NCBI GenBank assembly: GCA_949128115.1
Contig: OX421962.1
Coordinates: 8,030,262-8,094,261 of the forward strand
Source of the DNA: Anaspis maculata
Taxonomy: Eukaryota; Arthropoda; Insecta; Coleoptera; Scraptiidae
Direction of reading: 5' to 3'
Length of the DNA stretch: 64,000 nucleotides
The notes beneath the pieces are model-generated. The model ran no database searches. It saw only the letters and a program-made list of their open reading frames with translations, and had not been told where the DNA came from. Of the stretch, positions 32,101 to 42,294 are shown piece after piece. The position numbers and the translations under genes were made by a program. Positions within the stretch are counted from its first letter, which is position 1. Every line of letters begins with the position of its first letter.

Positions 32101-33812
32101 TGGTACGATTCCATGTAGTAAGACAGGTAGCCGACGTGGTATGGAGGTAATACCACATCCTTCGTGCTGCGAAGCGTCACTTTCGTTGGTAGCTCGGTGA
32201 GCTCAGGTAGCTCAGCCATGCTCGACTCGAAAAGTCGCACTTTATTTTCTTTCTTTACAAGCGTGACGTTTGCTTGGTTGAGAAAAGTTTGTCCTATAAT
32301 GACGGGAATTTCTTGTATATGGTCAGGAACTACGTAGGCTTTAACGTCAGCGTTAATAAGGTCGACTTCGAGATTGATTGGCACTTCGCCAATCGGCCGT
32401 GCAGAACCGCCTGCGTATCCGGTCATCACAACGTTGTGACATTTATTCCACTCAATTCCCAAATTGAGAGCGTTACTTCGGCGTATTGTCACGATGCTAC
32501 ACCCAGTGTCGATGAATCCCTTGACCGGCTGCTTGCGGTTGATTGTGCAATCGACGAAATAACATTGGGAGTTTGCATCCGAAACGCTGCAAATTAGCAC
32601 GTCTTTTTTCTTGTCTTTGGGACATGAGCGGCTGTCGTGCCCTGAACGTTTGCACTTCGCACACTCTATTCGTGGTTTGGGACAGTCAGTCGCCAAATGG
32701 CCTTCACTACGACAATTGTAGCATCGAAATTTACGTGAGGTTTTCCTCTTCGGATCTTCCTTTTTTTCCGATTGACAGCGTCTGTCATCAAATTTGCGTT
32801 TTTTCTCATGACGATCGTCGCCATTATTTGTCAACGTGGATATGTACTGGGCGTACAAATCCTCTGGAACCAAGTACCGACCTGCTCTCGCACCTGCTTG
32901 GATCGTTGGATCTTTAAATCCGTCGATTATGCAAGATACTGCATTTTTTCCGTTGATCGAGCAAGCCTGTAGAAGAGAAATTTTGGCAAAATAATACTGC
33001 GTCCAAGTCTCGTCGCGTCTTTTCGTTCGCTGCACAAGTTCTTTTAAAATGGTTGCATAGTCATGGTGGTCGGGAAAAGCTTGCGTTAGCTTTTCTTTCC
33101 AAGCACGCCATGATAAATCATAATTAGGCAAATTGTTATACCACGTCTTGGCCAATCCCTTCAAGCGGCATTGCATGTGGTAGATGGTCGTGTGTTCATC
33201 CCATCCATTGATCACGGCCAACTGATCAATCTTCTCGATCCATTTTACTGCGGTAAGGTTTGGATTCTCAGGCGAAAATTCTGGAATACAATCTGGTCTT
33301 ACCGAGAATTTTGGTGCCCAATGCTCAGGCGTAGCGGCAGCACGGGTTACTAAGCTTGTTACCAGTTGCTCGAGTCTGTCCAGTCGGTGCGATGATACGT
33401 CACTGCGCAAAACATCTGAAGAAATGGAATTTTCCACGACTCCGCTAACATTTTCGGAACGAGTGCTCGTTGTACGAGAAGCACGTTGCTTTTCCGGTGT
33501 GAGCCTCCGTTGAGGCTCGTCACGTTGTTCCAATAAATTGCGTAATAATCGCTCACGAATGGTAAGTTCCTCTACTTCACGCTTAGCTGTTTGTGGGCAC
33601 TGGTCACGAGGTTCACGGTGTTCGTGAGAACGTGTGCTTGAACGCGGACGTCTCTCAGCTGGTCGAAGGCGCCTGTTGCGATCTTCCCCGTGAATTTGGG
33701 TGCGGCTCCGCGAGTCAGACCTCGAGCATCTGTGGCGGCCCGATCGCCCGTCGTTCCCACCTCGATCGTGCGAGCGAGAACGATGTTGTTGAGGGGAATT
33801 ATTTTGCTCCAT
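29106..33812 (-). CDS. Gag-pol polyprotein of the LTR retrotransposon
   Basis: The frame encodes 1,568 residues from an ATG at 33812 (MEQNNSPQQHRS). The frame is open upstream to a GTG at 34001, but the ATG fits the basic N-terminal region of Gag. Gag has a basic start and two CCHC knuckles at about 364-397 (CYNCRSEGHLATDC and CAKCKRSGHDSRSC). Protease follows with FIDTGCS (about 433-439). Reverse transcriptase has YMDD at about 857-860. RNase H has HTDAS near 1004 and TDCN near 1072. Integrase has an HHCC zinc site at about 1210-1248 and catalytic D, D, E near 1279, 1338 and 1374 (HLDHLG, CDRGS, NGQNER). Gag and Pol are fused in one frame with no stop or shift. The product would assemble particles, copy RNA and integrate cDNA. 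Confidence 0.92.
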   Translation of the reverse strand: MEQNNSPQQHRSRSHDRGGNDGRSGRHRCSRSDSRSRTQIHGEDRNRRLRPAERRPRSSTRSHEHREPRDQCPQTAKREVEELTIRERLLRNLLEQRDEPQRRLTPEKQRASRTTSTRSENVSGVVENSISSDVLRSDVSSHRLDRLEQLVTSLVTRAAATPEHWAPKFSVRPDCIPEFSPENPNLTAVKWIEKIDQLAVINGWDEHTTIYHMQCRLKGLAKTWYNNLPNYDLSWRAWKEKLTQAFPDHHDYATILKELVQRTKRRDETWTQYYFAKISLLQACSINGKNAVSCIIDGFKDPTIQAGARAGRYLVPEDLYAQYISTLTNNGDDRHEKKRKFDDRRCQSEKKEDPKRKTSRKFRCYNCRSEGHLATDCPKPRIECAKCKRSGHDSRSCPKDKKKDVLICSVSDANSQCYFVDCTINRKQPVKGFIDTGCSIVTIRRSNALNLGIEWNKCHNVVMTGYAGGSARPIGEVPINLEVDLINADVKAYVVPDHIQEIPVIIGQTFLNQANVTLVKKENKVRLFESSMAELPELTELPTKVTLRSTKDVVLPPYHVGYLSYYMESYHGDIYLEHQERPKPQCGHYIPRCVVASEDGRVPVINYSDNPIMFKKSQVVARGSPCCPDDDKTTEVSLLPVNVQTYRLFTMSDVDSQVDSSLETSIRKKLLHLLNKYRDCFSQNTSELGKANGVKMSIQLTDDVPVTYRPYRLSISEREKVRDVVQDLMSNGIIRESESSYSSPILLVRKKTGEVRMCVDYRKLNSKTVKDRYPLPRCDDYLERLNSCNFFTSLDLASGYYQIPMAPDSISKTAFVTPDGHYEYLRMPFGLVNAPAVFQRKVNQVLGPLRFKTALAYMDDVLIPSSDVEAGLLALEEVLQTLRSSGLTLRLSKCGFFRTTIEYLGQEISQGKIRPGLAKTDAVSKFPVPSNVHEVRQFIGLASYFRKYVQNFAIIARPLTMLTKTNVEFQWKAEQQGAFDALKDKLTNRPVLAIYDPKLETEIHTDASKWGLGGILFQKQNDKILKPVLYCSRQTSKEEQRYHSYELEALAVVDTLRRFRIYLLGRPFRVITDCNALRTAMTKRDLIPRIGRWWLTIQEFDFTVEYRPGVKMAHVDALSRNAVDPPDESDVLDVLTVSISEDDWVLAVQLKDPRCNYLHDVLSSRKSTDNEEKQIHKEYVLKNNRLYRLTKDGPRWLVPQVARREVVTYHHEGAGHFGTEKTLSSLQKHYWFPKMRRYVNRYIACCLACAYYKEKSGKRPGFLHSIEKVPTPMDTIHLDHLGPFVKSSKRNSYLITAVDGFTKFIFIKAVPTTKVGPAITFLTNVIEMFGVPRRIVCDRGSCYTSKTFTEFCSNIGTKVVLNATATPRANGQNERYNRTILSSLACSTGDETKWDEAIPQIKWGINSTINKTTGKTPYELLMGYQPRGMSDAFLQHEVCDNSFDDNVQGTRERVSKRVLNEQAKQKRLFDAKRAKPMQYSVGQQVLVRKTATTNDGKSRKLMPKFSGPYIVTKVLDHDRYVIEDLPGSQRSQKKYKGVTAVDHLKPFVPVMSDKEDDIDAGGQPTDSV

Positions 33813-34037
33813 CAGCAAAGCAATACAAGAACGCCGTGTGACCAAAAGAACTTCCAAACACACGTAAGGACTAAAAACCACGCACCACGCACAAAAACAA
33901 TATACTGTGTCGCCGCCACAGCAGGCTCGCACACTGCAATCCGCCGACGTAGCACTCACGATTGTACTAGCTTCGCATTTTCGGCCAAAAACACCAGTCA
34001 CTTGCGAATCTACACGTGGTAGATCCCGCCGCTGCTC

Positions 34038-34269
34038 TATAAGAAATCAAACTCGTTGGAACAATTATACGTGTATTAATTGTTAACCAATAATTGTAAT
34101 TCCCACAACAAGAGTAAACTTATAATATAATGTGAGTAATGCTGCACGTTGCTTGCATCACCGCTCGTTCTACGCTCTGACTGCCGAGTGAGTCCCTCGT
34201 TCCTCCTCGCCTACCGCCGCGCATCGGGTCGGTCTGTTCGGAAGCCACGTTTACACTGCCGCGCTTACA
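34038..34269 (-). repeat. LTR, 5' copy of the retrotransposon
   Basis: 232 bp, identical by eye to 28527-28758. It abuts the CTTT duplication at 34270-34273. As the upstream LTR of a minus-strand element it should hold the promoter, although I see no unambiguous TATA box. Confidence 0.93.
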
Positions 34270-34417
34270 CTTTATTTCTGAATGCCATAGTCATCTTTCG
34301 CCTCCAGATCAGAGATGCCGCGTCGGTCAACGATGCCGGTGCTTTCCATCTAGGTGTACCCAATCGTGGAACATGTTCCGTCTGGTGGTATTTGCACCGT
34401 CTAGGTGGAAAGCACCC

Positions 34418-34895
34418 ACTGCCTCCCGGATCAATGACTATATATACGTGGAAATTCTGTATACATACTTAGCGACTATCGCTTAGAAGCGAGCTCAGAA
34501 GCGACCAGAAACAATCTATAATAAACCACTCCTCGACTAACGAAGTGATTTTTGAAGTGAAACTTCTATTCTCGCGTCTAGATCACAACACACAACTAAC
34601 GCAGAACCACACATGGGGGTGAATTCGCGGTACATGTAACGAGGGTGTGTAACGCGGAGGTGTAACGTTGTGTCAGGCCCTTGGGGTGACCAGTGTCTCG
34701 TCCGAGAAAATGGGAGTAAGCTGTTGCCGCGTTCGATTCTATTCTTTACAGTTAGTGTTCTTTTACCGCTTGCATTGTGTTTTAAGAACAACAGCTTCCA
34801 TCATTAACTAAAATTCAATTTTATCGATGAATTCTAACTCAACGGAAGTGTCAATTACAACCGAAAATGATTAATTTATTTTCGTAATGCGTATC
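34418..34895. other. Unassigned, possible old LTR fragment
   Basis: TATATATACGTGG near 34439 followed by an AATAAACC signal near 34522 could be the remains of a promoter-plus-polyA LTR, but no partner copy is visible. No gene. Confidence 0.3.
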
Positions 34896-35084
34896 GGGTG
34901 CTTTCCACCTAGACGGTACAAATACCACCAGACGGCACATGTTCCGTAGTTTGGCACACAATTTTAGGTCATCCAATGAGCGGCACAGAACCAAGTAGGA
35001 ACACGTAGATGGAAAGCACCGTTTGGCACCCGCACATGCGTAAATGGAAGCTGTACCAAACTTGGGACTAGGTGGAAAGCACGC
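34896..35084. repeat. GGGTGCTTTCC MITE, 189-bp copy
   Basis: Starts GGGTGCTTTCCACCTAG and ends CTAGGTGGAAAGCACGC, flanked on both sides by ATC (34893-34895 and 35085-35087). This is a short form of the family, lacking the central part of the 448-bp copies. The 3-bp duplication supports a PIF/Harbinger-like mechanism. Confidence 0.88.
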
Positions 35085-35632
35085 ATCGCCAACCTGTCGC
35101 CGACACTGGACTCCTCTACGTGTTGCGCAGGGGTATTGTGCTGGTGACCCGACAGGAATGGTTCTCGACTTGGCTAAAAGTTATCATTGTGACTATTGCG
35201 TGGCGCTCTCATTCGCTGTCATTTTTCTTTTCCGTCATTTGTCTGCTTCATGACAATTCATGTTCACATGTGCAGACGATTACCGTTACATTTTCGAATC
35301 GAATCGAAGCAAAGTTCCGAGCTGTTCTCTTGTTTATTTTTGCGCTTTGTTGATTTGTTTATGTTATTTTTGTTTTGTTTTTGTTATTTCAATTAAAATT
35401 AATACCAGATCGAGTTTTCCAAACGACATTCGTCTTACACTTTGTGGAGATTATTAGATTTTCATGCTGTGCCTGCCAGAACACAGTTTTCACCGTGCTG
35501 TAATATAACGGGGAAAATCGTACAGTAAGAAAATCCGTCACGATGTCACATTCGCATAATTATTTGTGGAGAATATTATTGATGAAAATAGATATTTATT
35601 GTATTAGAGATATGAGTGAGACTTCTAGTGAA
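35085..35632. other. No gene seen
   Basis: Several short overlapping ORFs near 35044-35457 have low-complexity hydrophobic content and no domain. A T-rich stretch is near 35330-35400. Nothing supported. Confidence 0.4.
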
Positions 35633-37885
35633 AGCGGTACACACCTAAAAACACATCGATACTGCATTTTGGAGTGCAGTAACGAGATTTTGCATGGGCA
35701 TACTTTATACCGAGACAAGCGATTTGACCCGCAGCACTCGATATTTTGCCCCTTAGGGGGCCAATGGGGGCCCTCCAAATTTTCAAGATGCAAGAACTTT
35801 CGCATGGCGATCATTGAGGATATCGTCATGTATGTCATAAGTGGAGCTAACGGGTCTATTGAAAATGTTTTCATCAATTGTCGTCGTGTCCGATTCATTC
35901 TTCACACTTGAAAAAAAAATTATTTGGCAGAGGTCAAAAAAACTCTTTTGTTTTTTTCTTCTATGCAAGAAGACGATACATTCATATGTTCTGTTGCGTT
36001 CCCAACTAAATCGCATTCCCTAAACCTAATTAGGAAGAAATTTTTCTTGTAATAGTATTTTTCAAAGAAGTGGTGACCTCTTATATTCAGTAGTTACCTC
36101 TTTTCCAAGAGCATTTCTTTCTATGTCCCCAGTGGATATCACTCGTAATTTTTGCAGGAATGGAGACCTCGAACTCTTTTCTTGGTAGTTGCGAAGCAAC
36201 ATGACTATAAAACGCCCAAGGGAGCCCAAAAAGAATTTTTTCTGCTGGGCCGTCCAACTTACGATATTTTGATTTAATAGTAGGAGAGACGCGAACCAAT
36301 ATTCAATCCAGGCTGCAGGCGCCAGGCGACTTGGTTTCAACAGAAAATATTCTTCCATGCCGTGTTTTATTGTATTACAACAAAACGCAGAGTCGTTAGG
36401 TATAAGTAGGTATATTTTCCGGTAGAACTTATTCGCCTGGACTAGATCTCATTTATTTGCGCGTCTCCCCTACTACAAAATCAACATGCCAAAAATTTGA
36501 CGGCCCAGCAGAAAAAAAAAGTTTCAGGGCTCTCTTGTGCGTTTTGAATCCATGTAGCATGGAAATTACTAAGAAAAGAGTTCAAGCTTCTCATATCTGC
36601 GAAAATTGACAGTCTTATCCAGTAGGAACAATGGAAAAAATGCAGTTGAAAAAGGTGTACTGAAGAGGTCACCTCTTCTTTAGAAAATTATACTGCGAAA
36701 AAATTGTCTTCATATTTGGGCTTACGGAACGCGATTTAGGGAACGCAACAAAACATATGAATTTATCGTTTCCTTGCACAGCAGAAAAAATTAAAACAGT
36801 TTTTTTGATCTCTGCGAAAGAATTTTTTTTTCAAATGTGAAGAATGAATAGGCAAAATTCAGTGCCATTTCTGCGCTGGCGCAACCATGCTAGGGGATTT
36901 GAGAATAGTGCCGTATGCTAACACATGTAAAAAGCGTAACTTCAACATTGTCTATTTTTGAAACGGCTGGAAATGAAACTTTCAAATAAGCTATGGAAAA
37001 AAGAGTGTTTCTTGATCTTTCATTGTGTTCAAGACCAGCAATGATGGATCAGTTCTAGATACACAATGAGCGAAAATATGGTAACGTGTTTATCAGTTGG
37101 TGTGTTTTTGAAAATACCGCCCTACTTCTGGTATTCTTCTCTGCCTTACGGTTGCCGTCCTGTCTGTCAGTGGCATGAAACTGCATGTAAACAAATGGTA
37201 ACTAAAATTTTATCGGGTTATATGTATAATATATCAGAGGTTTTGTGTTTTCTGGCTTTTTTTTTCAAAAATGACGGGCAGTTTGTTGGGTGCCTGGCTG
37301 CAAAAACCGTACGAAAAGAACATTACAGTTCCATTTCATGTGTGTTCCCAAAAAACATCACCTTCTAGGCAACCAGTTATACACTGAAAACGGCTTTTTC
37401 GTTCTTTTCGGAACACTACGCGCGGAATTCATTTTTTCGACAGCAATGCACATGGACAACATCATTCCACATAATCTAGCATGAAAGTCAGGAGTTTCTT
37501 GTCATCTATTTTCCTTTGTTAAATCGATGGCTGAAAATCTGCAGGTTTAGACTTTTCCTAGCTCGCGCAGACGCATGAGTTCCATCCCCTAGCTTTGCGA
37601 ACCTACAGCGCAACTCGTGCCGCTGAATATCGCATATTGGACACGACGACATTTGATGAAAACATTCTCAATAGACCCGTAAGCTTCACTTATGACATAC
37701 ATGACGATACTCAATGATCATTTTGTGAAAGTTCTTGCATCTTGAAAATTTATAGGGCCCCCATTGGCCCCCTAAGGGACAAAATATCGAGTGCTGCGGG
37801 TCAAATCGCTTGTTTCGGTATAAAGTACGCCCATGCAAAATCTCGTTACTGCACTCCAAAATGCGGTATGCTTTTGCGTACCGCT
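35633..37885. mobile_element. Palindromic element with internal insertions
   Basis: AGCGGTAC at 35633 pairs with GTACCGCT ending at 37885. Arm segments 35640-35890 and 37650-37880 are complementary, including the ATATTTTGCCCCTTAGGGGG block. Inner segments 35890-36030 and 36725-36850, and 36062-36310 and 36455-36690, continue the fold. Bases 36850-37650 have no partner and look like a later insertion or a lost arm. They contain the THAP relic. Confidence 0.75.
37273..37400 (+). pseudogene. THAP zinc-finger fragment
   Basis: One frame reads AVCWVPGCKNRTKRTLQFHF followed by a VPKK block. The CxxxxC pair, the PGC motif and a histidine before a hydrophobic-PK block are the N-terminal part of a THAP (C2CH) DNA-binding domain. 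The frame has a stop just upstream and no start codon. The rest of the domain is absent or shifted. It may come from a P-element-like transposase or a THAP-bearing host gene. Confidence 0.55.
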
Positions 37886-38204
37886 CCCACTATTCATGTG
37901 ACGGAGAATGAGAGTTCAGGCGCCGAGCGCAGCGAGAAAAGAAACAAAAGAAGTCTAATCGTGAAAAAAATCATGTCGAAAGTATTCTGCCCTTTGAGTG
38001 ACTCATAATAATAAGATAAATAATAATAATAATAAGATTGATAATAAGAAAAACAAGATGATACAAACCGTTAGGGAGCGGGTATACGAAAAGAACACCT
38101 CTTCGAACGTTGTTTGCTGATTGATTCATATCTATAGAAGTTTCATTTCTTCCGAGGGTGACTATGGTCACGCACTCACGTTTTTTTGTCTATGGAAGCG
38201 ACTT
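37886..38204. other. No gene seen; AAT-rich low complexity
   Basis: An AATAATAAG-type low-complexity run lies at about 38008-38055. No gene, RNA or inverted repeat is supported. Confidence 0.5.
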
Positions 38205-38207
38205 ATT

Positions 38208-38655
38208 GGGTGCTTTCCACCTAGACGGTGCAAATACCACCAGACGGAACATGTTCCACGATTGGGTACACCTAGATGGAAAACACCGGCATCGTTGACC
38301 GACGCGGCATCTCTGATCTGGAGGCGAAAGATGACTATGGCATTCAGAAATAAAGAAATGGCAGCGTAAATCTTAATCGATCGTATGTTATCCCTGCAGA
38401 GAAATAAAATAAAACATGGATGCATGGATAAAACGATAAAGAGAGAGACATATGACAACGGAGTGCTGGATTACAGCTGACGGTACGTCATTTTTCGCAT
38501 CCGTTTCCGGTGTGCCTTTCGATGGCACAAAATTTTAGGTGATCCACGGGACGGCACAAAACCAGGTAAGAGCACGTAGATGGAAAGCACCGTTTGGAAC
38601 CCGCACGTGCGCAAATGGAAGGTGTACCAAACTTGGAGCTAGGTGGAAAGCACCC
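38208..38655. repeat. GGGTGCTTTCC MITE, complete 448-bp copy
   Basis: GGGTGCTTTCCACCTAG to CTAGGTGGAAAGCACCC, flanked by ATT on both sides (38205-38207 and 38656-38658). This is the uninterrupted reference for the copy split by the retrotransposon at 28223-34417, in the opposite orientation. Non-coding. Confidence 0.9.
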
Positions 38656-38760
38656 ATTGTATCGATAGCGATAACCAACTTTTTGGGGGATCTTTACTTG
38701 GTGCATTTTTGTCTTGACAGTTTGACATTAAGTTTGGTAGTGCCGGTTCGACGTATTGAA

Positions 38761-39954
38761 ATGGGTAAGTTTTTATTTACGTAAAATTTAAAAAATAAAC
38801 CGCGAAAACGTGAACCATAACTTAAATGCAGTACATTCTCGACATTTCTTTTACATTTGATCTTAATTTTAGAAATAAAGATGATTGATATGGCGGCGTC
38901 GCGCAAAGTTACTTTGAAGAGGCGAAGCGATGGAACCCTCATTTTGTGTAATATGGAGTCGAAACAGCAATCCCTTCGACAACCACTACAGGAAATACCA
39001 CAACCACAGCCAATTATTTGGAATGGGCAAAGCGATGGGCCCACCCTTTCGTGTGACGAGCAACCAAAACAGCAATCCCTGCAAAGCTCTCTTGTGCACG
39101 ATGGCACGAAAGTGATGTGGACAAAGGCAATGTGCAAAGCATTGATGGCTGCATATGAGGCGCGCGACATAGAATCAGACGTGACAAAGAAATATAGAAA
39201 ATTTTGGCAAGACATCGCTGATGATTTGAACTCCGTTCCTGCCATTGCCAAAGTAAGTTGAAAAAGTTCTGTGGTGAAAACATCAATTGATATTTTGCTT
39301 GTCGTTTTGTAGGTTACTTCAGACCAAGTGAGATGGAAGTTCAATTCTTTAAAAAAAACCTACAACAAAAAGAAAGATCACAATAGGGTGAGTGGCAACG
39401 ATGCCAAAGACTTCGATGACGTCGATGAAAGAATGGCAGCGCTCCTCGGAGACAAAAATCCTGGAGAAGACGAGATTGATACTTTCAATTCGCCAGTGAT
39501 GAGTGATTTTGTTGTACAGAATACTGCTGGCCCGAGCAATGCTAATCCATTACAGGGCGCCAATGCTGATATCATCACTCAAGAGAATACATCAACCGAG
39601 ATGCCTAGATCTGCCATTGCGAGAGGAGCAATCTCTAAAAAAATTAAAAACCTAAGAGGTAGTGCTTCAAAGGTAGCGAAAACCAAGCTCGAGTTGGAGA
39701 GGCAGTGGATTCAACACCTGCAGCATCTTCAGGAAATTTCTAACAAACGCAAACATCACGATGAAATTCAAGAGACGAGGAAGGCAGAAGAGCTAGAATT
39801 AAAGAAAATGAAAGTGGAATTTGAAAGGAAAAAGCTTCTTTTTGAGGAAATAAAGTTGCAGAAGAAGATGGAGAGGCACAGGGAGAAGATGGCAGTGGAA
39901 AAAGAGAAGTGCGAATTGCTGAAGAACATCATGAATCAGAATATTTTTTTCTAG
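38761..39954 (+). CDS. Harbinger Myb/SANT-like accessory protein (three exons)
   Basis: I propose three exons: 38761-38764 (ATGG, donor GTAAGT), 38873-39252 and 39313-39954. Both introns have GT-AG ends and the joins keep frame, giving 341 residues. The ATG at 38881 gives a slightly shorter form without exon 1. Residues about 98-190 resemble a trihelix Myb/SANT-like domain (VMWTKAMCKALMAAYEARD, FWQDIADDLN, VRWKFNSLKKTYNKK, then a MAALLG block). The C-terminal third is a charged coiled coil (KMKVEFERKKLLFEEIKLQK). In Harbinger elements this protein binds DNA and helps bring the transposase to the nucleus and the ends. The frame is intact although the partner transposase is destroyed. Confidence 0.75.
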
Positions 39955-39959
39955 TAGAA

Positions 39960-40975
39960 TTGGGTATTATGATTAATAAATTATTTGATTTTTTATTTAT
40001 TGTTTATTTTCAAATAGGTCTAGGTATGTATTGTGATTAATTTCGTGATCATTTAATTCTGTATTAATTATACAGGGTGTCCCAAAAATATACCGACAAC
40101 GTTATAGGGCAGCTTCTTCTCATCAAAATAAGAAAAAAAGTTCCTATGAACATGTGTTCAGAAATGCTTCCTAAGGGAGCTACGTGCCCCTAAAGGTGGG
40201 ACCCTGAAAATGGTTTTTATTCAATATCTCCGAAACTGTTTGAGGGAAATCAATCCAACTGGACACATCCACTAACCTTTTTATGTCCAACAAAATGAGG
40301 CAAGATTAGTTTCAAAATAATTTACCAGGGGTGGGTCAGGCTAAGATGTGAGGGTAAAAATAACCCTAACTTTTTTGATGTGAATTGTTTTCAAATTTAA
40401 CAAAAAATTATGGAATATTGTAGTTTTCTACCAAAAAAGGTTCTTTTGTTCAACCTCGAGAGATGCACCGTTTACAAAATATTTGAGTTTGAATGTATAA
40501 AAACGTGGTCAGAAATGCTGATTTTTCAATTACGATATTCAAGGCGAAAGAAAAGCTATTTCAAAGCAACTTCATTCTTGTTAGGCATTCAAATTTTGTT
40601 AGGCATAAGGAGGTTATTGAATGTGTCAAGTTTGATTGATTTCCCTGTAACGGTTTCAGAAATATCAAATAAACGCACCATCTTCAGGGTCCCACCTTTA
40701 GGGTCCTGTAGCTCCCTTAGGAGGCGTTTCCGTACCCATATTTATAGCAACTTTTTTTCTTGTTTTGATCAGAGGAAGCTGTCCTAGAACGTTGTCGGTG
40801 TATTTTCGGGACACCCTGTATATTCTCAAATTTTATGTATTGTTGTGATCAATTTCATAAATCATTAAACTCTTTATTAATAATTATATATTTTCAAATA
40901 AGTTTATGTATTATTGTAATTCATTTAATAAATCATTTATTTCTTTATAGAAATACATCTCAATTGAAGCAATGG
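39960..40975. repeat. AT-rich tandem repeats split by a foldback
   Basis: Units with TATGTATTGTGATTAATTTC and a following AATCATTTA-type stretch recur at about 40025-40070, 40834-40886 and 40900-40960. They were separated by the insertion of the foldback at 40071-40820. They lie downstream of the Myb-like gene and may be part of its 3' region. Confidence 0.5.
40071..40820. repeat. TACAGGGTGT foldback, 750 bp
   Basis: TACAGGGTGTCCCAAAAATA pairs with the right end GGGACACCCTGTA. The arms also share ACCGACAACG/CGTTGTCGGT. It lies between the two Harbinger genes and interrupts the tandem repeats there. An ORF within it (40410-40787) has no domain. Confidence 0.88.
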
Positions 40976-42077
40976 GCCATAAAAAAGTTCATTAAGACCG
41001 CATCACAGCTGGCAATTTATTAAAAGATCTGTGAATTCTATTTCAACGAGGTACTGCAACCCGCGCGCCATCTGGAGGATACATGTCTGTGAATAATCGG
41101 GCTCTGCGGTCTTCAAATTGTCTCTGACGTTGGTCATCCCTGTTGTTGTCAACATCCTCATCCTCTGACGAGGAATCCCATTCTCTTGCAGCAGCGTCAT
41201 TGTAGAGGTCATCACCATCATCTCCATTATCCAAACATATATTGTGCAGTACACAGCATGCAGTTATGATAAGAACCATGAAATTAATATCTCTAAGCTC
41301 CATCTTTTGTATTCGACGAAAACGACCTTTCAATATAGGTACCAAAAGCTCTTTCCACAATCACACGAGTTACTGAAACTCTGGTATTAAAATCATCTTG
41401 ATCAGCGGTAACTCTACCATTATCTCTGAATGGGCAGACAATCCACTTCTTTCCAACTCAATTGTAACCTTTGTCACCCAACAAAAAGGTCTTATTAGGA
41501 AACATACGTTGTCGGTTTCGTTCAGCTGACTGAAAAAGTTCAGATCTTCTCAACAAACGTATGTCATGGAATGACCTTGGGTCACCACACTATACACTGG
41601 TAAATTTCATGTCGCAATCAGCAACAGCTTGCAACAGGATGGAATAACTTTGCTTTCTATTGAAGTATTGTCTACCTCCAACTTCTGGCTGGTTTATATA
41701 AATATGGGAGCCATCGATCTATTGCTCCAATGCAACGTGGAATTCCGGCAGCATCCTCAAACTTGCGTGATATTCTTATAATGTCATTTCCTTCGGGCCA
41801 CTTGATGAATTCAAGTACTAAAGTTACCAACCAATTGATTACTCGCCGAATGATGCGGAAAACAGATGACCAGGGAAATGCCGAAGAGGTTCGATAGGGT
41901 GCGGTGGGGTTCCTTGTTTGCAAGAAACCATAACGTCAAAAGCAGGCACAACTCTGCAGGCTTCTTCTCTTTACCAAATCCGTGTGTTGGGATCAGGCCA
42001 CTGGCTTCCAGAGATTCTGAAATAAATTCAGAGCAAAGTGAAAACAAAATTGGATAGTGAATGAGAAGAGGCATACT

Positions 42078-42268
42078 GCGTACTTTCCACCTAGCCCCAA
42101 GTTCGGTACACCTGCTATTTACGCATGTGCGGGTGCCAAACGGTGCTTTCCATCTACGTGTTCCTACTATCGGTTCTGTGCCGTTCATTGGATCACCTAA
42201 AATTTTGTGTCACACAATGGAACATGTGCCGTCTGGTGGTATTTGTACCATCTAGGTGGAAAGCACCC
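42078..42268. repeat. GGGTGCTTTCC MITE, 191-bp copy in the transposase
   Basis: The left end GCGTACTTTCCACCTAG is slightly mutated. The right end CTAGGTGGAAAGCACCC is intact. It has the same short-form layout as 34896-35084. The flanks (ACT and AAT) do not match clearly. Confidence 0.82.
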
Positions 42269-42294
42269 AATAAATACAAACACCTACCGTAGAG

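Larger units (their letters stand above)
28527..34269 (-). mobile_element. Intact-looking Metaviridae (Ty3/gypsy) LTR retrotransposon
   Basis: The 5,743-bp element on the minus strand has two 232-bp LTRs that are identical by eye, a CTTT target duplication and a single long gag-pol frame with all expected motifs. Identical LTRs imply a very recent insertion, because both copies are made from one template at integration. Next to the 5' LTR (below 34038) the sequence does not start with the usual TGG of a tRNA primer site, so the priming mode is unclear. There is no env-like ORF between the end of pol and the 3' LTR. Confidence 0.92.
28223..34417. repeat. GGGTGCTTTCC MITE, copy split by the LTR element
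   Basis: The left part (28223-28526) and right part (34270-34417) together match the uninterrupted 448-bp copy at 38208-38655 in reverse orientation. The LTR element entered at the CATTTCTTTATTTC site of that copy and duplicated CTTT (28523-28526 and 34270-34273). The flanks are ATT on the left and ACT on the right. Confidence 0.88.

Noticed and set aside
32274..34022. Plus-strand ORFs within the retrotransposon
   Set aside because: Antisense shadows of the gag-pol frame.
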